A stretch of DNA of 64,000 nt from Caulobacteraceae bacterium (GCA_027487945.1 JAIYCQ010000031.1:34362-98361); one strand, 5' to 3'. Shown: positions 8,787 to 18,735, counted from the first letter of the stretch. Notes: a model not told the origin generated them from the letters alone. Made by a program: numbers and translations.

Positions 8787-10067
8787 ATGGGGCAGGGCAT
8801 GCGCCGCATCTTCAGCGGTCTGACAGCGGCGACCGCGCTCGTGCTGGGCGCCTGTGGCGGAGGCGGCACGGCGGCCAGGCCGGATACCACCTATCAGGAA
8901 ACCCTGATCCAGCAGCTGATCGACGCCAAGCCGGGCGACGTGATCAGCGTCCCGGCCGGCGTCTATGCGATTGATCGCGGGCTGAGCCTGGACGTGGACG
9001 GGGTCACCATCCGGGGCGCCGGGATGGACAAGACCATCCTGACCTTCAAGGGGCAGACGGCGGGCGCGGAAGGGCTGCTGGTCAACGCCTCCAACTTCAC
9101 GATCGAGGATCTGGCTCTCGAGGACGCCAAGGGCGACGCGCTCAAGGTCAACGAGGCCGAGAATGTCATCATCCGCCGCGTCCGGGCCGAATGGACCGGC
9201 GGGCCGAAGACCAGCAACGGCGCCTATGGTCTGTATCCGGTGCAGGTGAAAAACCTGCTGATCGAGGACAGCGTCGCCATCGGCGCCTCCGACGCCGGCA
9301 TCTATGTCGGGCAGTCTCAGAATGTCGTGGTCCGCCGCAACCGCGCGGAGTTCAATGTCGCCGGGATTGAGATCGAGAACACCCAGAACGCTGATGTCTA
9401 TGACAACCTGGCGACCAACAACACCGGCGGCATCCTGGTGTTCAACATGCCCAACCTGAAGGTCGCGGGCTTCGGCACGCGTATCTTCCGCAACCGGGCC
9501 GTGGGCAACAACACCGCCAACTTCGGCCGCAAGGGCACGGCGGTCGCTTCGGTGCCCGCCGGCACCGGGGTGATCATCAATTCCAACGACAAGGTCGAGA
9601 TCTTCGACAACGAGATCGGCGGCAACAACACCGCCAACGTCATCGTCTCCAGCTTCTTTTCCGCCGGATACAAGGCGGGCGAGGGGACGTCGGCCACCTT
9701 CGACCCCTTCCCCGAGAGTATCTTCATCCACGACAACCGCTTCTCGCCGGGCGGCGGCAAGCCGGACGGGGTGGAGCTGCAGGCGCTGCGCGTGGCGCTG
9801 TTCGGGCTGAGCGGCGCCCTGCCGGACGTCCTGTGGGACGGCTATGTCGACAGGGCCAAGTTCGTCGACGGCAAGCCGGATCCGGCCCTTGCGGTCTGCG
9901 TCGACAACGGCGCGGCCCAGGTCCTGAACGCCGACATGCCGAACAAGGCGAAGGCCCCGAAGGTGGTCGAGCTGCGCTGCGCCCTGCCGCGCCTGCCGGC
10001 CGCCGACGTCGACTTCGCGGGACCGATCCCGGCGGAGTCGAAGATCCCGGCGCCCGGCAAGTCGTGA
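8787..10067 (+). CDS. Parallel beta-helix repeat lipoprotein
   Basis: About 426 residues from an ATG at 8787 that has GGGAGG six bases upstream. The first 25 residues are a lipoprotein signal ending in a lipobox (LVLGAC). The body contains right-handed parallel beta-helix repeats: recurring short strands such as VTIRGAG, FTIEDLAL, VIIRRVRAE, LLIEDSVA, VVVRRNRAE and VEIFDNEI, each followed by a turn with Asn or Asp. The layout matches the family that is paired with a diheme cytochrome of the HNE_0200/SO_2930 type, which is the next gene here with a four-base overlap. No enzyme active site is recognisable; carbohydrate binding or a structural role in the periplasm is possible. Confidence 0.85.
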   Translation: MGQGMRRIFSGLTAATALVLGACGGGGTAARPDTTYQETLIQQLIDAKPGDVISVPAGVYAIDRGLSLDVDGVTIRGAGMDKTILTFKGQTAGAEGLLVNASNFTIEDLALEDAKGDALKVNEAENVIIRRVRAEWTGGPKTSNGAYGLYPVQVKNLLIEDSVAIGASDAGIYVGQSQNVVVRRNRAEFNVAGIEIENTQNADVYDNLATNNTGGILVFNMPNLKVAGFGTRIFRNRAVGNNTANFGRKGTAVASVPAGTGVIINSNDKVEIFDNEIGGNNTANVIVSSFFSAGYKAGEGTSATFDPFPESIFIHDNRFSPGGGKPDGVELQALRVALFGLSGALPDVLWDGYVDRAKFVDGKPDPALAVCVDNGAAQVLNADMPNKAKAPKVVELRCALPRLPAADVDFAGPIPAESKIPAPGKS

Positions 10068-11170
10068 TCCGCCTCGCCGTCGCTCTGCTGGCCCTGGCGC
10101 TCGCGGCCTGTTCGCCGCGCGCGCTGGAGCCGCGCTTCATCGCCGAGGGTCTGCCGGAAGACCTCGCGGACTGGGGCATGCTGGGCGTGCGCGACGGCCG
10201 GCTGGTGCTGGCCGGCGGCGCGCAACCCTACGAGCTGAACACCCCGTTGTTCACCGACTACGCCGGCAAGCTGCGCACCGTCTGGATGCCGGAGGGGCAG
10301 GGCGCGACCTGGTCCGACAGCGGACCATTCGACTTCCCGGTCGGGACAGTGATCACCAAGACCTTCTTCTACGTCAGGGGCGCCGACGGCCCGGTCGCGC
10401 CGGGCGATAGCCTGGGCCTGGCGGAGACCGGCGAAGGGCTGGACCTCGAGAAGGTGCGGCTGATCGAGACCCGCCTGCTCGTACGCCGGGCCGACGGCTG
10501 GGTCGCGCTGCCCTACGTCTGGTCTGATGATCAGAGGACCGCGACCCTGAAGCGCACCGGCCAGCCGGTCCCGCTCACCCTGGCCCGGGGCGGGCGCCGC
10601 GACCGCTTCACCTACCAGGTTCCGAACGTGAACCAGTGCGTCGGCTGCCACGGGACAAACCACGCGACCAAGGCGCTGCAGCCGATCGGACTGCAGGCCC
10701 GCCACCTGGACCGCGACGTCACGGTGGCCGGGGCGGGCTTCAACCAGCTGGCCCGGCTGGAGGCCATCGGCTATCTGCGCGGCCTGCCGGAGCAGCGCCC
10801 GGCTCCGGCGGCCGACTGGCTGGACGAGGCCCTGCCCGTGGACGCCCGCGCCCGCGCCTGGCTCGATATCAACTGCGCCCACTGCCACAGCCCGACCGGT
10901 CCGGCCGACACCTCGGGCCTCTATCTGACGCGCGAGGCGGGCGGGCCGCAGCTGGGCCTTTGCAAGCCGCCGATCGCCGCAGGGCAGGGGACCGGCGGAT
11001 TCCGCTACGGGATCCATCCGGGCAGGCCCGAGGAGTCGATCCTGGTCTATCGCACGGCCTCCCTCGATCCCGGGGCGATGATGCCGGAACTGGGCCGGGC
11101 CCTGGCCCAGGACGAGGCCGTCGCGCTGTTGCGGCGCTGGGTGGCGGCCATGCCCGGCGGGTGCGGCTGA
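10064..11170 (+). CDS. Diheme c-type cytochrome, SO_2930/HNE_0200 family
   Basis: 368 residues from the GTG that overlaps the upstream stop (GTGA). The N-terminus [17 protein letters not shown] is a lipoprotein signal with the Cys at residue 16. Two CxxCH heme sites are present: CVGCH near residue 192 and CAHCH near residue 271. Other family features are the [15 protein letters not shown] segment near the N-terminus, the YVWSDDQ strand and the C-terminal GMMPELGR-like loop with a possible Met ligand. Probable role: periplasmic electron transfer together with the beta-helix lipoprotein. The acceptor or donor might be the PQQ dehydrogenase encoded 1 kb further on, but this is inference. Confidence 0.88.
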   Translation: MIRLAVALLALALAACSPRALEPRFIAEGLPEDLADWGMLGVRDGRLVLAGGAQPYELNTPLFTDYAGKLRTVWMPEGQGATWSDSGPFDFPVGTVITKTFFYVRGADGPVAPGDSLGLAETGEGLDLEKVRLIETRLLVRRADGWVALPYVWSDDQRTATLKRTGQPVPLTLARGGRRDRFTYQVPNVNQCVGCHGTNHATKALQPIGLQARHLDRDVTVAGAGFNQLARLEAIGYLRGLPEQRPAPAADWLDEALPVDARARAWLDINCAHCHSPTGPADTSGLYLTREAGGPQLGLCKPPIAAGQGTGGFRYGIHPGRPEESILVYRTASLDPGAMMPELGRALAQDEAVALLRRWVAAMPGGCG

Positions 11171-11172
11171 TC

Positions 11173-12156
11173 ATGGACGCGGATCGGCCATGGGTCTCGA
11201 TCCAGCACCTGCGGGCCATGGCCGCCCTCTCGGTCGCCCTGTTTCATGCCTGCCAGTGGTCGCAGATCGACTTCAGCATCGGCGCGGCCGGGGTCGACCT
11301 GTTCTTCGTGATCAGCGGCTTTGTCATGTGGACGGTGACCGCCGGCCGGGACGCGGCGCCGCTCGCCTTCCTCCGGCGCCGCGTGATCCGGGTGGCGCCC
11401 CTCTACTGGGTCGTCACCCTGGGTCTGGTGGCGGGGGCGGTCGCCTTCCCCCAGCGTTTCCCCGAGGTCGACGCCCGGCCGGACCATGTGCTGCTGTCTC
11501 TGGCCTTCATCCAGCACATGAACCCGGACGGCCAGCCCTTCCCGGTGCTCGCCCCCGGCTGGACCCTGAACTACGAGGCGGTCTTCTATCTGGTCTTCGC
11601 AAGCACCCTGATCCTGCCGGTCCGCCGCCGGATCGCCGCCCTGACCATGGCGCTGGCGGTGTTGTCGCTGGCCGGTTTCGCCTGGCCGCCAGGCTATGTG
11701 ATGCTGCTGAATCCGATGTTCCTGCAGTTCCTGGCCGGGGTGTGGCTGGCGCGCCTGGCGCAGGAGGGGCTGCTGCCCGAGCGCGCCATCGGCTGGCTGC
11801 TGCTGGGGCTGGGCCTCGCCCTGTTCCTGCTGCTCTGGCTGTCGGCGATCGATCCCGATCTCTGGCGGCCGATGATCTGGGGCGCGCCGGCGGCGCTGGT
11901 CGTTGCGGGCGCGGTCACTATCGAGGCGGATGGAGGATGGCCGGACTGGCCGTGGCTGGGGCTGCTGGGCGACGCCTCCTACTCCCTCTACCTGACCCAC
12001 ACCCTGACGATCGGCGCCCTGGCCATGACCATCGGCGCCTGGAATCCGCCGGTCTTCGTGCCCCTGGCGATGATCGTCGGGACGGCCGGGGGACTGGCGA
12101 CCTACCTGTGGCTCGAGCGGCCAATGCTCGCCTGGTTGCGTCAACGCCTTGCATGA
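11173..12156 (+). CDS. Acyltransferase family 3 (OafA-like) membrane protein
   Basis: About 327 residues with some ten hydrophobic helices. The N-terminus [17 protein letters not shown] carries the family signature (R-A-x-A, then the invariant His in helix 1), and [13 protein letters not shown] is the second hallmark of acyltransferase 3. These inner-membrane enzymes acetylate or acylate exported sugars, lipids or other envelope molecules. Here the gene follows the cytochrome by two bases and precedes the PQQ dehydrogenase. The acceptor is unknown; a modification of the envelope linked to this redox block is speculative. An in-frame GTG at 11161 would overlap the upstream gene. Confidence 0.88.
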   Translation: MDADRPWVSIQHLRAMAALSVALFHACQWSQIDFSIGAAGVDLFFVISGFVMWTVTAGRDAAPLAFLRRRVIRVAPLYWVVTLGLVAGAVAFPQRFPEVDARPDHVLLSLAFIQHMNPDGQPFPVLAPGWTLNYEAVFYLVFASTLILPVRRRIAALTMALAVLSLAGFAWPPGYVMLLNPMFLQFLAGVWLARLAQEGLLPERAIGWLLLGLGLALFLLLWLSAIDPDLWRPMIWGAPAALVVAGAVTIEADGGWPDWPWLGLLGDASYSLYLTHTLTIGALAMTIGAWNPPVFVPLAMIVGTAGGLATYLWLERPMLAWLRQRLA

Positions 12157-12224
12157 CCCCACGGAGCGTTCGCATACTCATTGCGACTCTGCGCGCAAGA
12201 CGCGGGGCAATGAGGAGACGACGG

Positions 12225-14342
12225 ATGAGGCGCATCGCCCTGACGGCCGCACTAGCGGTCGCGACCCTGCTTGCCGGCTGCGGCAGCGGCACGGCTGACG
12301 TTGACGGCAAGCGGATCGCCGCAGCCGATCAGGCGCCGGGCGAATGGCTCACCCACGGCCGCACCTACGGCGAGCAGCGCTTCAGCCCCCTCACGCAGAT
12401 CAGCAAGACGACGGTCAAGGACCTGGGCCTGGCCTGGAGCTATGACCTGCCGGAAAACCGCGGCATCGAGGCGACGCCGCTGGTTGCTGACGGGGTGATG
12501 TACACCACCTCGTCCTGGTCGATCGTCAGGGCCTTCGATGCGAAGACCGGCGAGCTGCTCTGGGAACATGACCCGCAGGTCCCCCGCAAGACGGGCGTCA
12601 AGGCCTGCTGCGACAGCGTCAACCGCGGCGTCGCCCTGTGGCAGGGCCGCGTCTACTTCGGGGCCCTGGACGGACGGCTGATCTCGCTGGATGCGAAGAC
12701 TGGCAAGAAGGTCTGGGAGGTCGTCACCGTCGACCAGAGCAAGCCCTACACCATCACCGGCGCGCCCCGGATCGTGAAGGGCAAGGTCCTGATCGGCAAC
12801 GGCGGCGCAGAGCTGGGCGTGCGCGGCTATCTCTCGGCCTATGATGCGAAGACCGGCAAGATGGCCTGGCGCTTCTACACCGTGCCCGGCAAGGACCCCA
12901 CGGACGGCGCGGCCTCGGACGAGGCCATGAAGATCGCCCGCCCGACCTGGAACGGAGAGTTCTGGAAGACCGGCGCCGGCGGCACGGTCTGGGACTCGAT
13001 GGCCTATGACCCGGATCTGGACCTGCTCTACATCGGCGTCGGCAACGGCTCGCCCTGGAACCGCGACATCCGCTCGCCCGGCGGCGGCGACAACCTGTTC
13101 CTGTCCTCGATCGTGGCCCTCAAGCCGGACACCGGCCAGTACGTCTGGCACTACCAGACCACCCCGGGCGAAAGCTGGGACTACACCGCCACCCAGCACA
13201 TCATCCTCGCGGACCTGACCCTCGGCGGTAAGCCGGTCAAGGCCCTGATGCAGGCGCCCAAGAACGGCTTCTTCTATGTGCTCGACCGGGCGACCGGGAA
13301 GCTGATCTCGGCGAAGAACTATGTGCCCCAGACCTGGGCGACCGGCGTCGACATGACCACGGGGCGGCCGATCGAGACGCCCAACGCCCGCTACGGCAAG
13401 GGCATGAACCTCGGCATGCCGGGCCCGCTGGGCGGCCACAACTGGCAGCCCATGGCCTTCAACCCCGGCACCGGCCTCGTCTACATCCCGGCCCAGGAGA
13501 TCCCGTTCCCCTACATGCAGCCGGGCGGGGCCAACGCCAACTTCCGCTACCAGCCCGGGGTCTGGAACGTCGGCGTCGATGTGCTGATCGCCGGCCTTCC
13601 GGATGACGAGGCGGCGCTCAAGGCGATCCGCTCCAGCCTGAAGGGTCGATTGATCGCCTGGGATCCGGTCACCCAGACCGAGAAGTGGTCGGTGCCCCAT
13701 GGCGGGCCCTGGAACGGCGGCGTCCTCACCACGGCCGGCGGCCTGGTCTTCCAGGGCTCGGCCACCGGCGAGTTCGCGGCCTATGACGCCGCCACCGGCG
13801 GCAAGCTCTGGTCCTTCGACACCCAGACCGGCGTGGTCGCCCCCTCGATGACCTACGAGATCGACGGCGAGCAGTATGTCGCCCTGATGGCCGGCTGGGG
13901 CGGCGGCTTCGCCCTGACCGCCGGGGCCGGTGTCGATCCGCGCTCGGAAGGCCCGCGCCGCCTGCTGGTCTTCAAGCTGGGCGGGAAGAAGACTCTCCCC
14001 CCGCGGCCGGTCTCGACCCGCGAGTTCCCGGACCTGCCGCCCGTCACGGCCACCCCGCAGCAGATCGCGGCCGGCAACCTCACCTTCGCCAACTACTGCT
14101 CGGTCTGTCACGGCGCGAGCGCGGTGTCGGACTTCTCGATCCCCGACCTGCGGTTCTCGCCGGTGACGACGGATGCCGCGGTCTGGAAGGGCGTGGTCAT
14201 CGACGGAGACCGGGTCGACAACGGCATGGTCTCCTTCGCGAGGTACATGACCCCGGCCCAGGCCGAGGAGGTGCGCCAGTACGTTCTTTCCCTGGCCACC
14301 ACGCAGAAGGCGAGGATGGCGGCGGCGAAGCCGGCGAAGTAG
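12225..14342 (+). CDS. PQQ-dependent alcohol dehydrogenase (quinohemoprotein) with lipoprotein signal
   Basis: About 705 residues from the ATG at 12225, which has GAGGAG seven bases upstream. The signal [19 protein letters not shown] ends in a lipobox, so the enzyme is probably lipid-anchored. The eight-bladed propeller is recognisable: the [15 protein letters not shown] start, the vicinal Cys pair in KACCDS (near residue 127) that contacts PQQ in this family, several W-motif blades, and a GGGDN segment where the catalytic Asp is expected. A fused cytochrome c domain with CSVCHG lies near residue 625. This is the layout of type II quinohemoprotein alcohol dehydrogenases, which oxidise primary alcohols in the periplasm. 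No pqq biosynthesis genes are in the window; a TonB-dependent receptor gene follows after nine bases. Confidence 0.92.
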   Translation: MRRIALTAALAVATLLAGCGSGTADVDGKRIAAADQAPGEWLTHGRTYGEQRFSPLTQISKTTVKDLGLAWSYDLPENRGIEATPLVADGVMYTTSSWSIVRAFDAKTGELLWEHDPQVPRKTGVKACCDSVNRGVALWQGRVYFGALDGRLISLDAKTGKKVWEVVTVDQSKPYTITGAPRIVKGKVLIGNGGAELGVRGYLSAYDAKTGKMAWRFYTVPGKDPTDGAASDEAMKIARPTWNGEFWKTGAGGTVWDSMAYDPDLDLLYIGVGNGSPWNRDIRSPGGGDNLFLSSIVALKPDTGQYVWHYQTTPGESWDYTATQHIILADLTLGGKPVKALMQAPKNGFFYVLDRATGKLISAKNYVPQTWATGVDMTTGRPIETPNARYGKGMNLGMPGPLGGHNWQPMAFNPGTGLVYIPAQEIPFPYMQPGGANANFRYQPGVWNVGVDVLIAGLPDDEAALKAIRSSLKGRLIAWDPVTQTEKWSVPHGGPWNGGVLTTAGGLVFQGSATGEFAAYDAATGGKLWSFDTQTGVVAPSMTYEIDGEQYVALMAGWGGGFALTAGAGVDPRSEGPRRLLVFKLGGKKTLPPRPVSTREFPDLPPVTATPQQIAAGNLTFANYCSVCHGASAVSDFSIPDLRFSPVTTDAAVWKGVVIDGDRVDNGMVSFARYMTPAQAEEVRQYVLSLATTQKARMAAAKPAK

Positions 14343-14351
14343 AGGAGGCGT

Positions 14352-16451
14352 ATGGTCCTCTTCTTCGCTGAACTGCCGCCCGCGCCCGCTCCGGCTGCCG
14401 AGGAGACGATCCTCGCCAATGTGCCGTGCAGCGATCGGCCGGCATTCGTGGCCGGTGGCCGGATCGTCTGCACTCCACCGGACGAGGTGGCGGCTGTCAC
14501 TGTGACGGCCGCCCGGCTCGCGGCCTCGCCCATTGACGCTGCGTTCAGCGTCGTCGCCATTGACCCGGCCGCGATGGCGGCGGCCGCCCGGGTGGACGAG
14601 GCCCTGACTCTGGTCCCCGGCGTGCAGCTCTTCCGGCGGACGTCGAGCGTCGCCTCCAATCCCACCACCCAGGGCATGACCGTCCGGGCCGTGGCCGGCT
14701 CCGGCGCGGGCCGGGCGCTGGTGACCCTGGACGGCGTGCCGCAGGGCGATCCCTTCGGCGGGTGGGTGATCTGGTCCGCCTTGCCCCCGGCGTCGATCGA
14801 GGGCGCACTGGTCGTCCGTGGGGCCGGGGCTGGCCCCTATGGCGCGGGAGCGCTCACCGGAACCGTGCAACTGCTGGAGCGCTCGCGCCTGCCGGAGGGC
14901 GGCCAGTATGAGGCGTTCGCGGGTGAGGCCGGCCTTCGTGGAGGCCAGTTCGCCGTCGCCCTGCGCGACGTGGCGGTGTTTGGCGCCGCGCAGTCCACCG
15001 ACGGCTGGATCCCGGTCGGCGCCGGGCGTGGCGCCGCCGATGCGCCGCTGGCCTTCGAGGCCTCATCCCTGGCGCTCCGCTGGTCGCCGGAATGGACCGG
15101 CGGGGACCTGTCGCTGCGGCTGGCGGGCTACCGAGAGGCGCGGGAGAGCGGCCTCGTCGGCGCCAGTTCCCGGGCCTCGGGCCTTTCGACCTCCGCCACC
15201 CTGACCGGCGCCTCGCCCGGCATCGGCAACGAATGGCGACTGCAGGCCTGGGCGAAGGCGAGCGACTTCGAGAACAGCTCCGTCGCCGTTGGGGCCGGCC
15301 GCGCCTTCACCACCCCGGCCAGCGTGCAGTTCGGCACGCCGGCCATTGGCCTGGGCGTCAACGCCGCCCTCCGGCACAATACGGGCGACGGCGGATGGGA
15401 GCTGGGCGCCGACGTCCGCTACGCCGACGGCGAGACCCGCGAACGCTTCCGCTACATGGCCGGGGCGTTCACGCGCGGTCGGGTGGCCGGCGGCTCCCAG
15501 TATGTCGCCGGGATCTACGGCGAAGCCTGGCGGGTCAGCGGCGACTGGCTGCTGACCGGCGGTCTGCGGCTCGACCGCTGGGCCAGCTTCGACGGCGAGC
15601 GGGGCGAGCGCGACCTGGCGACCTCTGCGACGACCCTGGACCTGCGCCCAGACGACGCCGACGGCCTGCAGCCGACCGCCCGGGCCGCCGTCCGCCGCGA
15701 CCTCGGCGAGGGCTTCCTGCGCGCCGCCGCCTATACCGGCTTCCGGCCGCCGACCCTGAACGAGTTGCACCGGCCGTTCCGGGTCGGCAACGACATCACC
15801 GAGGCCAACGCCGGTCTCGAACCTGAAGTGCTCTACGGCCTCGAATTTGGTGTCGGCGGGGAGGGCGCGGTCGACTGGTCGGCCACCCTGTTCGCCAACC
15901 GGCTGGAGGGCGCTGTGACCAACGTCACCATCGGGGTCGGCCCCGGCGTCTTTCCGGTCGCCGGCTTTGTCCCGGCCGGCGGCGTGCTGCGCCAGCGCCA
16001 GAACGCGGGCGACGTCGACGCCTGGGGGCTGGAGGCGGACCTTGGCTGGGCGGTGAGCGACCAGCTGCGGCTGACTCTGTCGGGTGCCTGGACCCGGGCC
16101 GAGGTCGACGGCGGCTCGGCGGCGCCGCAGCTGACCGGCCTGCGCCCGGCCCAGACGCCGGAGCTGGCGATCAGCGCCGAGGCCGTCTGGACGCCTGTCG
16201 CGCCGCTGACCCTGCGACTGGCCGTGCGGCACGAGGGCGACCGCTTCGACGACGATCTCAACAGCCGCGTCCTGTCGGCGGCGACCTCGGCCGATCTGCG
16301 TCTCGACTGGCGGGTGACCCCGACCGTCGACCTCTACGTCGCCGGCGACAACATCACCGACGCCGCCGTCGAGACCGCCCAGACCTTCGACGGTATCGAA
16401 AGCTACGACCAGCCGCGGACCGTCCGGGTGGGGGTGGTCTGGCGGCCTTAG
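14352..16451 (+). CDS. TonB-dependent receptor, possible PQQ importer
   Basis: 699 residues. A plug domain with VTVTAARL (TonB-box-like), VDEALTLVPGVQLFRR, VAGSGAGRALVTLDGVPQGDPFGG and VVRGAGAGPYGAGALTG is followed by a long beta barrel (AYTGFRPPTLNELHRPF, then LYVAGDNITDA) ending in YDQPRTVRVGVVWRP, with a near-terminal aromatic as in outer-membrane proteins. It begins nine bases after the PQQ dehydrogenase stop with GAGGAGG upstream. E. coli PqqU (YncD) is a receptor of about this length that imports PQQ, so position suggests the same role here. Odd: the N-terminus (MVLFFAELPPAPAPA) is a poor signal peptide, and an in-frame TAG at 14340 rules out an upstream start. Confidence 0.82.
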   Translation: MVLFFAELPPAPAPAAEETILANVPCSDRPAFVAGGRIVCTPPDEVAAVTVTAARLAASPIDAAFSVVAIDPAAMAAAARVDEALTLVPGVQLFRRTSSVASNPTTQGMTVRAVAGSGAGRALVTLDGVPQGDPFGGWVIWSALPPASIEGALVVRGAGAGPYGAGALTGTVQLLERSRLPEGGQYEAFAGEAGLRGGQFAVALRDVAVFGAAQSTDGWIPVGAGRGAADAPLAFEASSLALRWSPEWTGGDLSLRLAGYREARESGLVGASSRASGLSTSATLTGASPGIGNEWRLQAWAKASDFENSSVAVGAGRAFTTPASVQFGTPAIGLGVNAALRHNTGDGGWELGADVRYADGETRERFRYMAGAFTRGRVAGGSQYVAGIYGEAWRVSGDWLLTGGLRLDRWASFDGERGERDLATSATTLDLRPDDADGLQPTARAAVRRDLGEGFLRAAAYTGFRPPTLNELHRPFRVGNDITEANAGLEPEVLYGLEFGVGGEGAVDWSATLFANRLEGAVTNVTIGVGPGVFPVAGFVPAGGVLRQRQNAGDVDAWGLEADLGWAVSDQLRLTLSGAWTRAEVDGGSAAPQLTGLRPAQTPELAISAEAVWTPVAPLTLRLAVRHEGDRFDDDLNSRVLSAATSADLRLDWRVTPTVDLYVAGDNITDAAVETAQTFDGIESYDQPRTVRVGVVWRP

Positions 16452-16458
16452 CGCGTTT

Positions 16459-16481
16459 CCTTCCCCCCTCCAGGGGGAAGG
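16459..16481. repeat. Hairpin after TonB-dependent receptor gene
   Basis: Perfect nine-base arms CCTTCCCCC (16459-16467) and GGGGGAAGG (16473-16481) with a five-base loop, starting seven bases after the receptor stop. It could form a strong transcript-end structure, but no T-run follows. The CTTCCCCC...GGGGGAAG shape is common in dispersed intergenic repeats of alphaproteobacteria. Confidence 0.5.
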
Positions 16482-16532
16482 GGGCGGTCATCTACCCCTT
16501 GACGCCCCCACCCCTGTCGCCGATTGCGGGGC

Positions 16533-17510
16533 ATGGCGAAACTGACGGGCGCGAGGGTGACGGTTGCGGGCGCGGGAGCGCTGGGCCTCTGCATCGCGCT
16601 GGAGCTGGCGCGGGGCGGCGCAGAGGTCGTCGTGTGGGATCCGGCGGCGCCGGACGACAACGCATCAGGCGTCGCGGCCGGTATGCTGGCGCCGGCCTTC
16701 GAGACGGCGCTGGATGCGGCCTCCGCCGATCATTTCGACCTGCTGCTGGCGGCGCGGGACCTGTGGCCGGATCTGGCTGACCGGGCGGGGATCGCGCTCG
16801 ACCGTTCCGGCGCCGCCTACTTCGGCGATCATATCGGCGCCGTGGCGGCGCGGCTGAAGGCGCTGGGGGTCGCGGCCGGGGTCTATGGCGACCGGGTCTA
16901 CACCCGGGAAGACTGGCGACTCTCGCCCCGCGCAGCGCTGGCTGCCCTGCGCTCGACGGCCGGCGCGGCCGGCGTCCGTTTCGGGCAGGGGCTCGCCGAG
17001 GGGCCCGCCGACGGCGCGGTTCTCGTCCTGGCGACGGGAGCGGAGCGGCATGGCCTCGCCCCCGAACTGGCCCTGCTTGCGCCGATCAAGGGTCACATCC
17101 TGCGCCTGTCGGGCGGGCCGGACATCGGGCCGGTGATCCGCGGCGACGGCGTCTACATCTGTCCTGACCCGGCCGGGGCGTTGGTCGGGGCGACCATGGA
17201 GCGGGGCGTCGATGACCGGACGGTCGAGCCCGCCCGGGTGGCCGGCCTGCGGCGGGCCGCCGAGGCCTTGCTGCCCGAACTGGCGGACCTGGACGCGCGC
17301 GCCGAGACCGGCGTCCGGGCCGCGACGCCCGACGGCCTGCCGATGGTGGGCCCGAGCCTTGCGCCGGATGTGCTGCTGGCCGTCGGCGCGCGACGCAACG
17401 GCTGGCTGCTCGCGCCGCTTGTCGCGCACACCATCGCGGCCTATGTCGCGGGCGACGATCCGGGACCCTTCGCCGCGCGGCTCGACCCGCGACGGTTCGA
17501 CAAGCGATAG
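16533..17510 (+). CDS. FAD-dependent oxidoreductase, DAO/ThiO-like
   Basis: About 325 residues. The Rossmann motif VTVAGAGALGLCIALELARGG starts near residue 10, with an acidic ribose-binding residue after VVVWD. Further DAO-family features are AAGMLAPAFE, the substrate-domain strand PIKGHILRL and a C-terminal RNGWLLAPLVA that replaces the usual GH-G-W. The closest named group is glycine oxidase (ThiO), which makes the glycine imine for thiazole synthesis, but no thi genes are nearby and any D-amino acid or secondary amine is possible. I took the ATG at 16533; a TTG at 16524 is in frame. An acyl-CoA dehydrogenase gene follows 11 bases later. Confidence 0.8.
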   Translation: MAKLTGARVTVAGAGALGLCIALELARGGAEVVVWDPAAPDDNASGVAAGMLAPAFETALDAASADHFDLLLAARDLWPDLADRAGIALDRSGAAYFGDHIGAVAARLKALGVAAGVYGDRVYTREDWRLSPRAALAALRSTAGAAGVRFGQGLAEGPADGAVLVLATGAERHGLAPELALLAPIKGHILRLSGGPDIGPVIRGDGVYICPDPAGALVGATMERGVDDRTVEPARVAGLRRAAEALLPELADLDARAETGVRAATPDGLPMVGPSLAPDVLLAVGARRNGWLLAPLVAHTIAAYVAGDDPGPFAARLDPRRFDKR

Positions 17511-17521
17511 GAAGAGCGCGC

Positions 17522-18691
17522 ATGTCCAGCTTCTGGCCGACCGAGGAACAGGAAGCCATCCGCGAGGCCGTGGGCCGCATCTGCGCCGACTTCGACGACG
17601 AGTACTGGCGCAAGACCGACGAAACCGGCGACTTCCCGGAGGCCTTCGCCGCCGCCATGGCGGCCGGCGGCTGGCTGGGCGTGGCGATGCCGGAAGCCTA
17701 CGGCGGCGCGGGCCTGGGCCTGACCGAAGCCTGCCACGTCATGCAGGTGGTGGCCGAGTCCGGGGCCGGCTTCTCCGGCGCCAGCGCCATTCACCTGAAC
17801 ATCTTCGGCCTGATGCCGGTGGTGAAGTTCGGCACCGACGAGCAGCGGCGCCGGCACCTGCCGCGGATCATCACCGGCGAGGACAAGGCCTGTTTCGCGG
17901 TCACCGAGCCGAACTCGGGCCTCGACACCTCCAGCCTCGAGACCCGGGCCGAGAAGCACGGCAACGGCTACCGGATCACCGGCCGCAAGATCTGGACGAC
18001 CATGGCCCAGCGGGCCAACAAGATCCTGATCATCGCGCGCACGACGCCGAGGGATCAGGTGGCCAAGCCCATGCAGGGCCTCAGCCTGTTCTACACCGAC
18101 TTCGACCGCGCCCGGATCGACGCCCGGCCGATCCCGAAGATGGGCCGCAAGGCCGTCGAATGTAACATGCTCTTCATCGAGGACCTTCAGGTCCCGGCGG
18201 AGGATCTGGTCGGCGAGGAGGGCAGGGGCTTCCAGTACCTGCTGGCCGGTCTGAACCCGGAGCGGGCGCTCTTCGGCGTCGAGGCGGTGGGTCTTGGTCG
18301 CGCGGCGCTGCGCAAGGCGGCGGCCTATGCCAATGAGCGGGTCGTGTTCGGGCGACCCATCGGCCAGAACCAGGGCGTGCAGCACCCGCTGGCCAGGGCC
18401 TGGGCCGAGCTCGAGGCCGCCAACCTGCTGGGCTTCAAGGCCGCCGCCCTGTTCGACGCCGGACGGGAATGCGGGGCCGAGGCCAACGCCGCCAAGTACC
18501 TGGGCGGCGAGGCAGGCTTTCGCGCCTGCGAGTCGGCCGTCCTCGCCCATGGCGGCATGGGCTACGCCAAGGAGTACGATGTCGAGCGCTACCTGCGCGA
18601 GGCCATGATCGCCCGCATCGCGCCGGTCAGCCGCGAGATGATCCTCAACTTCATCGGCGAGAAGGTCCTCGGCCTGCCGAAGAGCTACTGA
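17522..18691 (+). CDS. Acyl-CoA dehydrogenase
   Basis: 389 residues, normal for the family. CFAVTEPNSGLDTSSLETRAE and ITGRKIWTTMAQRANKILIIART are the FAD-contacting beta-domain motifs, and GRPIGQNQGVQHPLA and ESAVLAHGGMGYAKEYDVERYLREA are the helical signature and catalytic loop region. It catalyses alpha-beta desaturation of an acyl-CoA thioester with electrons passed to ETF; chain length cannot be read from the sequence. The ATG has GGAAGAG close upstream. It may be co-transcribed with the FAD oxidoreductase, and a hairpin repeat follows the stop. Confidence 0.92.
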   Translation: MSSFWPTEEQEAIREAVGRICADFDDEYWRKTDETGDFPEAFAAAMAAGGWLGVAMPEAYGGAGLGLTEACHVMQVVAESGAGFSGASAIHLNIFGLMPVVKFGTDEQRRRHLPRIITGEDKACFAVTEPNSGLDTSSLETRAEKHGNGYRITGRKIWTTMAQRANKILIIARTTPRDQVAKPMQGLSLFYTDFDRARIDARPIPKMGRKAVECNMLFIEDLQVPAEDLVGEEGRGFQYLLAGLNPERALFGVEAVGLGRAALRKAAAYANERVVFGRPIGQNQGVQHPLARAWAELEAANLLGFKAAALFDAGRECGAEANAAKYLGGEAGFRACESAVLAHGGMGYAKEYDVERYLREAMIARIAPVSREMILNFIGEKVLGLPKSY

Positions 18692-18697
18692 ACCGGA

Positions 18698-18728
18698 GGG
18701 GGACACGCACCGAAGCGGCATGTCCCCC
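18698..18728. repeat. GGGGGACACGC...GCATGTCCCCC hairpin repeat
   Basis: Arms GGGGGACACGC and GCATGTCCCCC, with one C-A mismatch, enclose a short ACCGAAGC-type loop. It lies between convergent genes (acyl-CoA dehydrogenase and TonB-like protein). The shape closely matches hairpins at 53068 and 53119 and the outer ends of the one at 8655, so it is a member of a dispersed family. No T-run is present. Confidence 0.65.
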
Positions 18729-18735
18729 GCACGGC

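Noticed and set aside
16533..17510. Naming the FAD oxidoreductase thiO
   Set aside because: The fold fits, but no thiamine genes are nearby and the substrate residues cannot be judged without an alignment.
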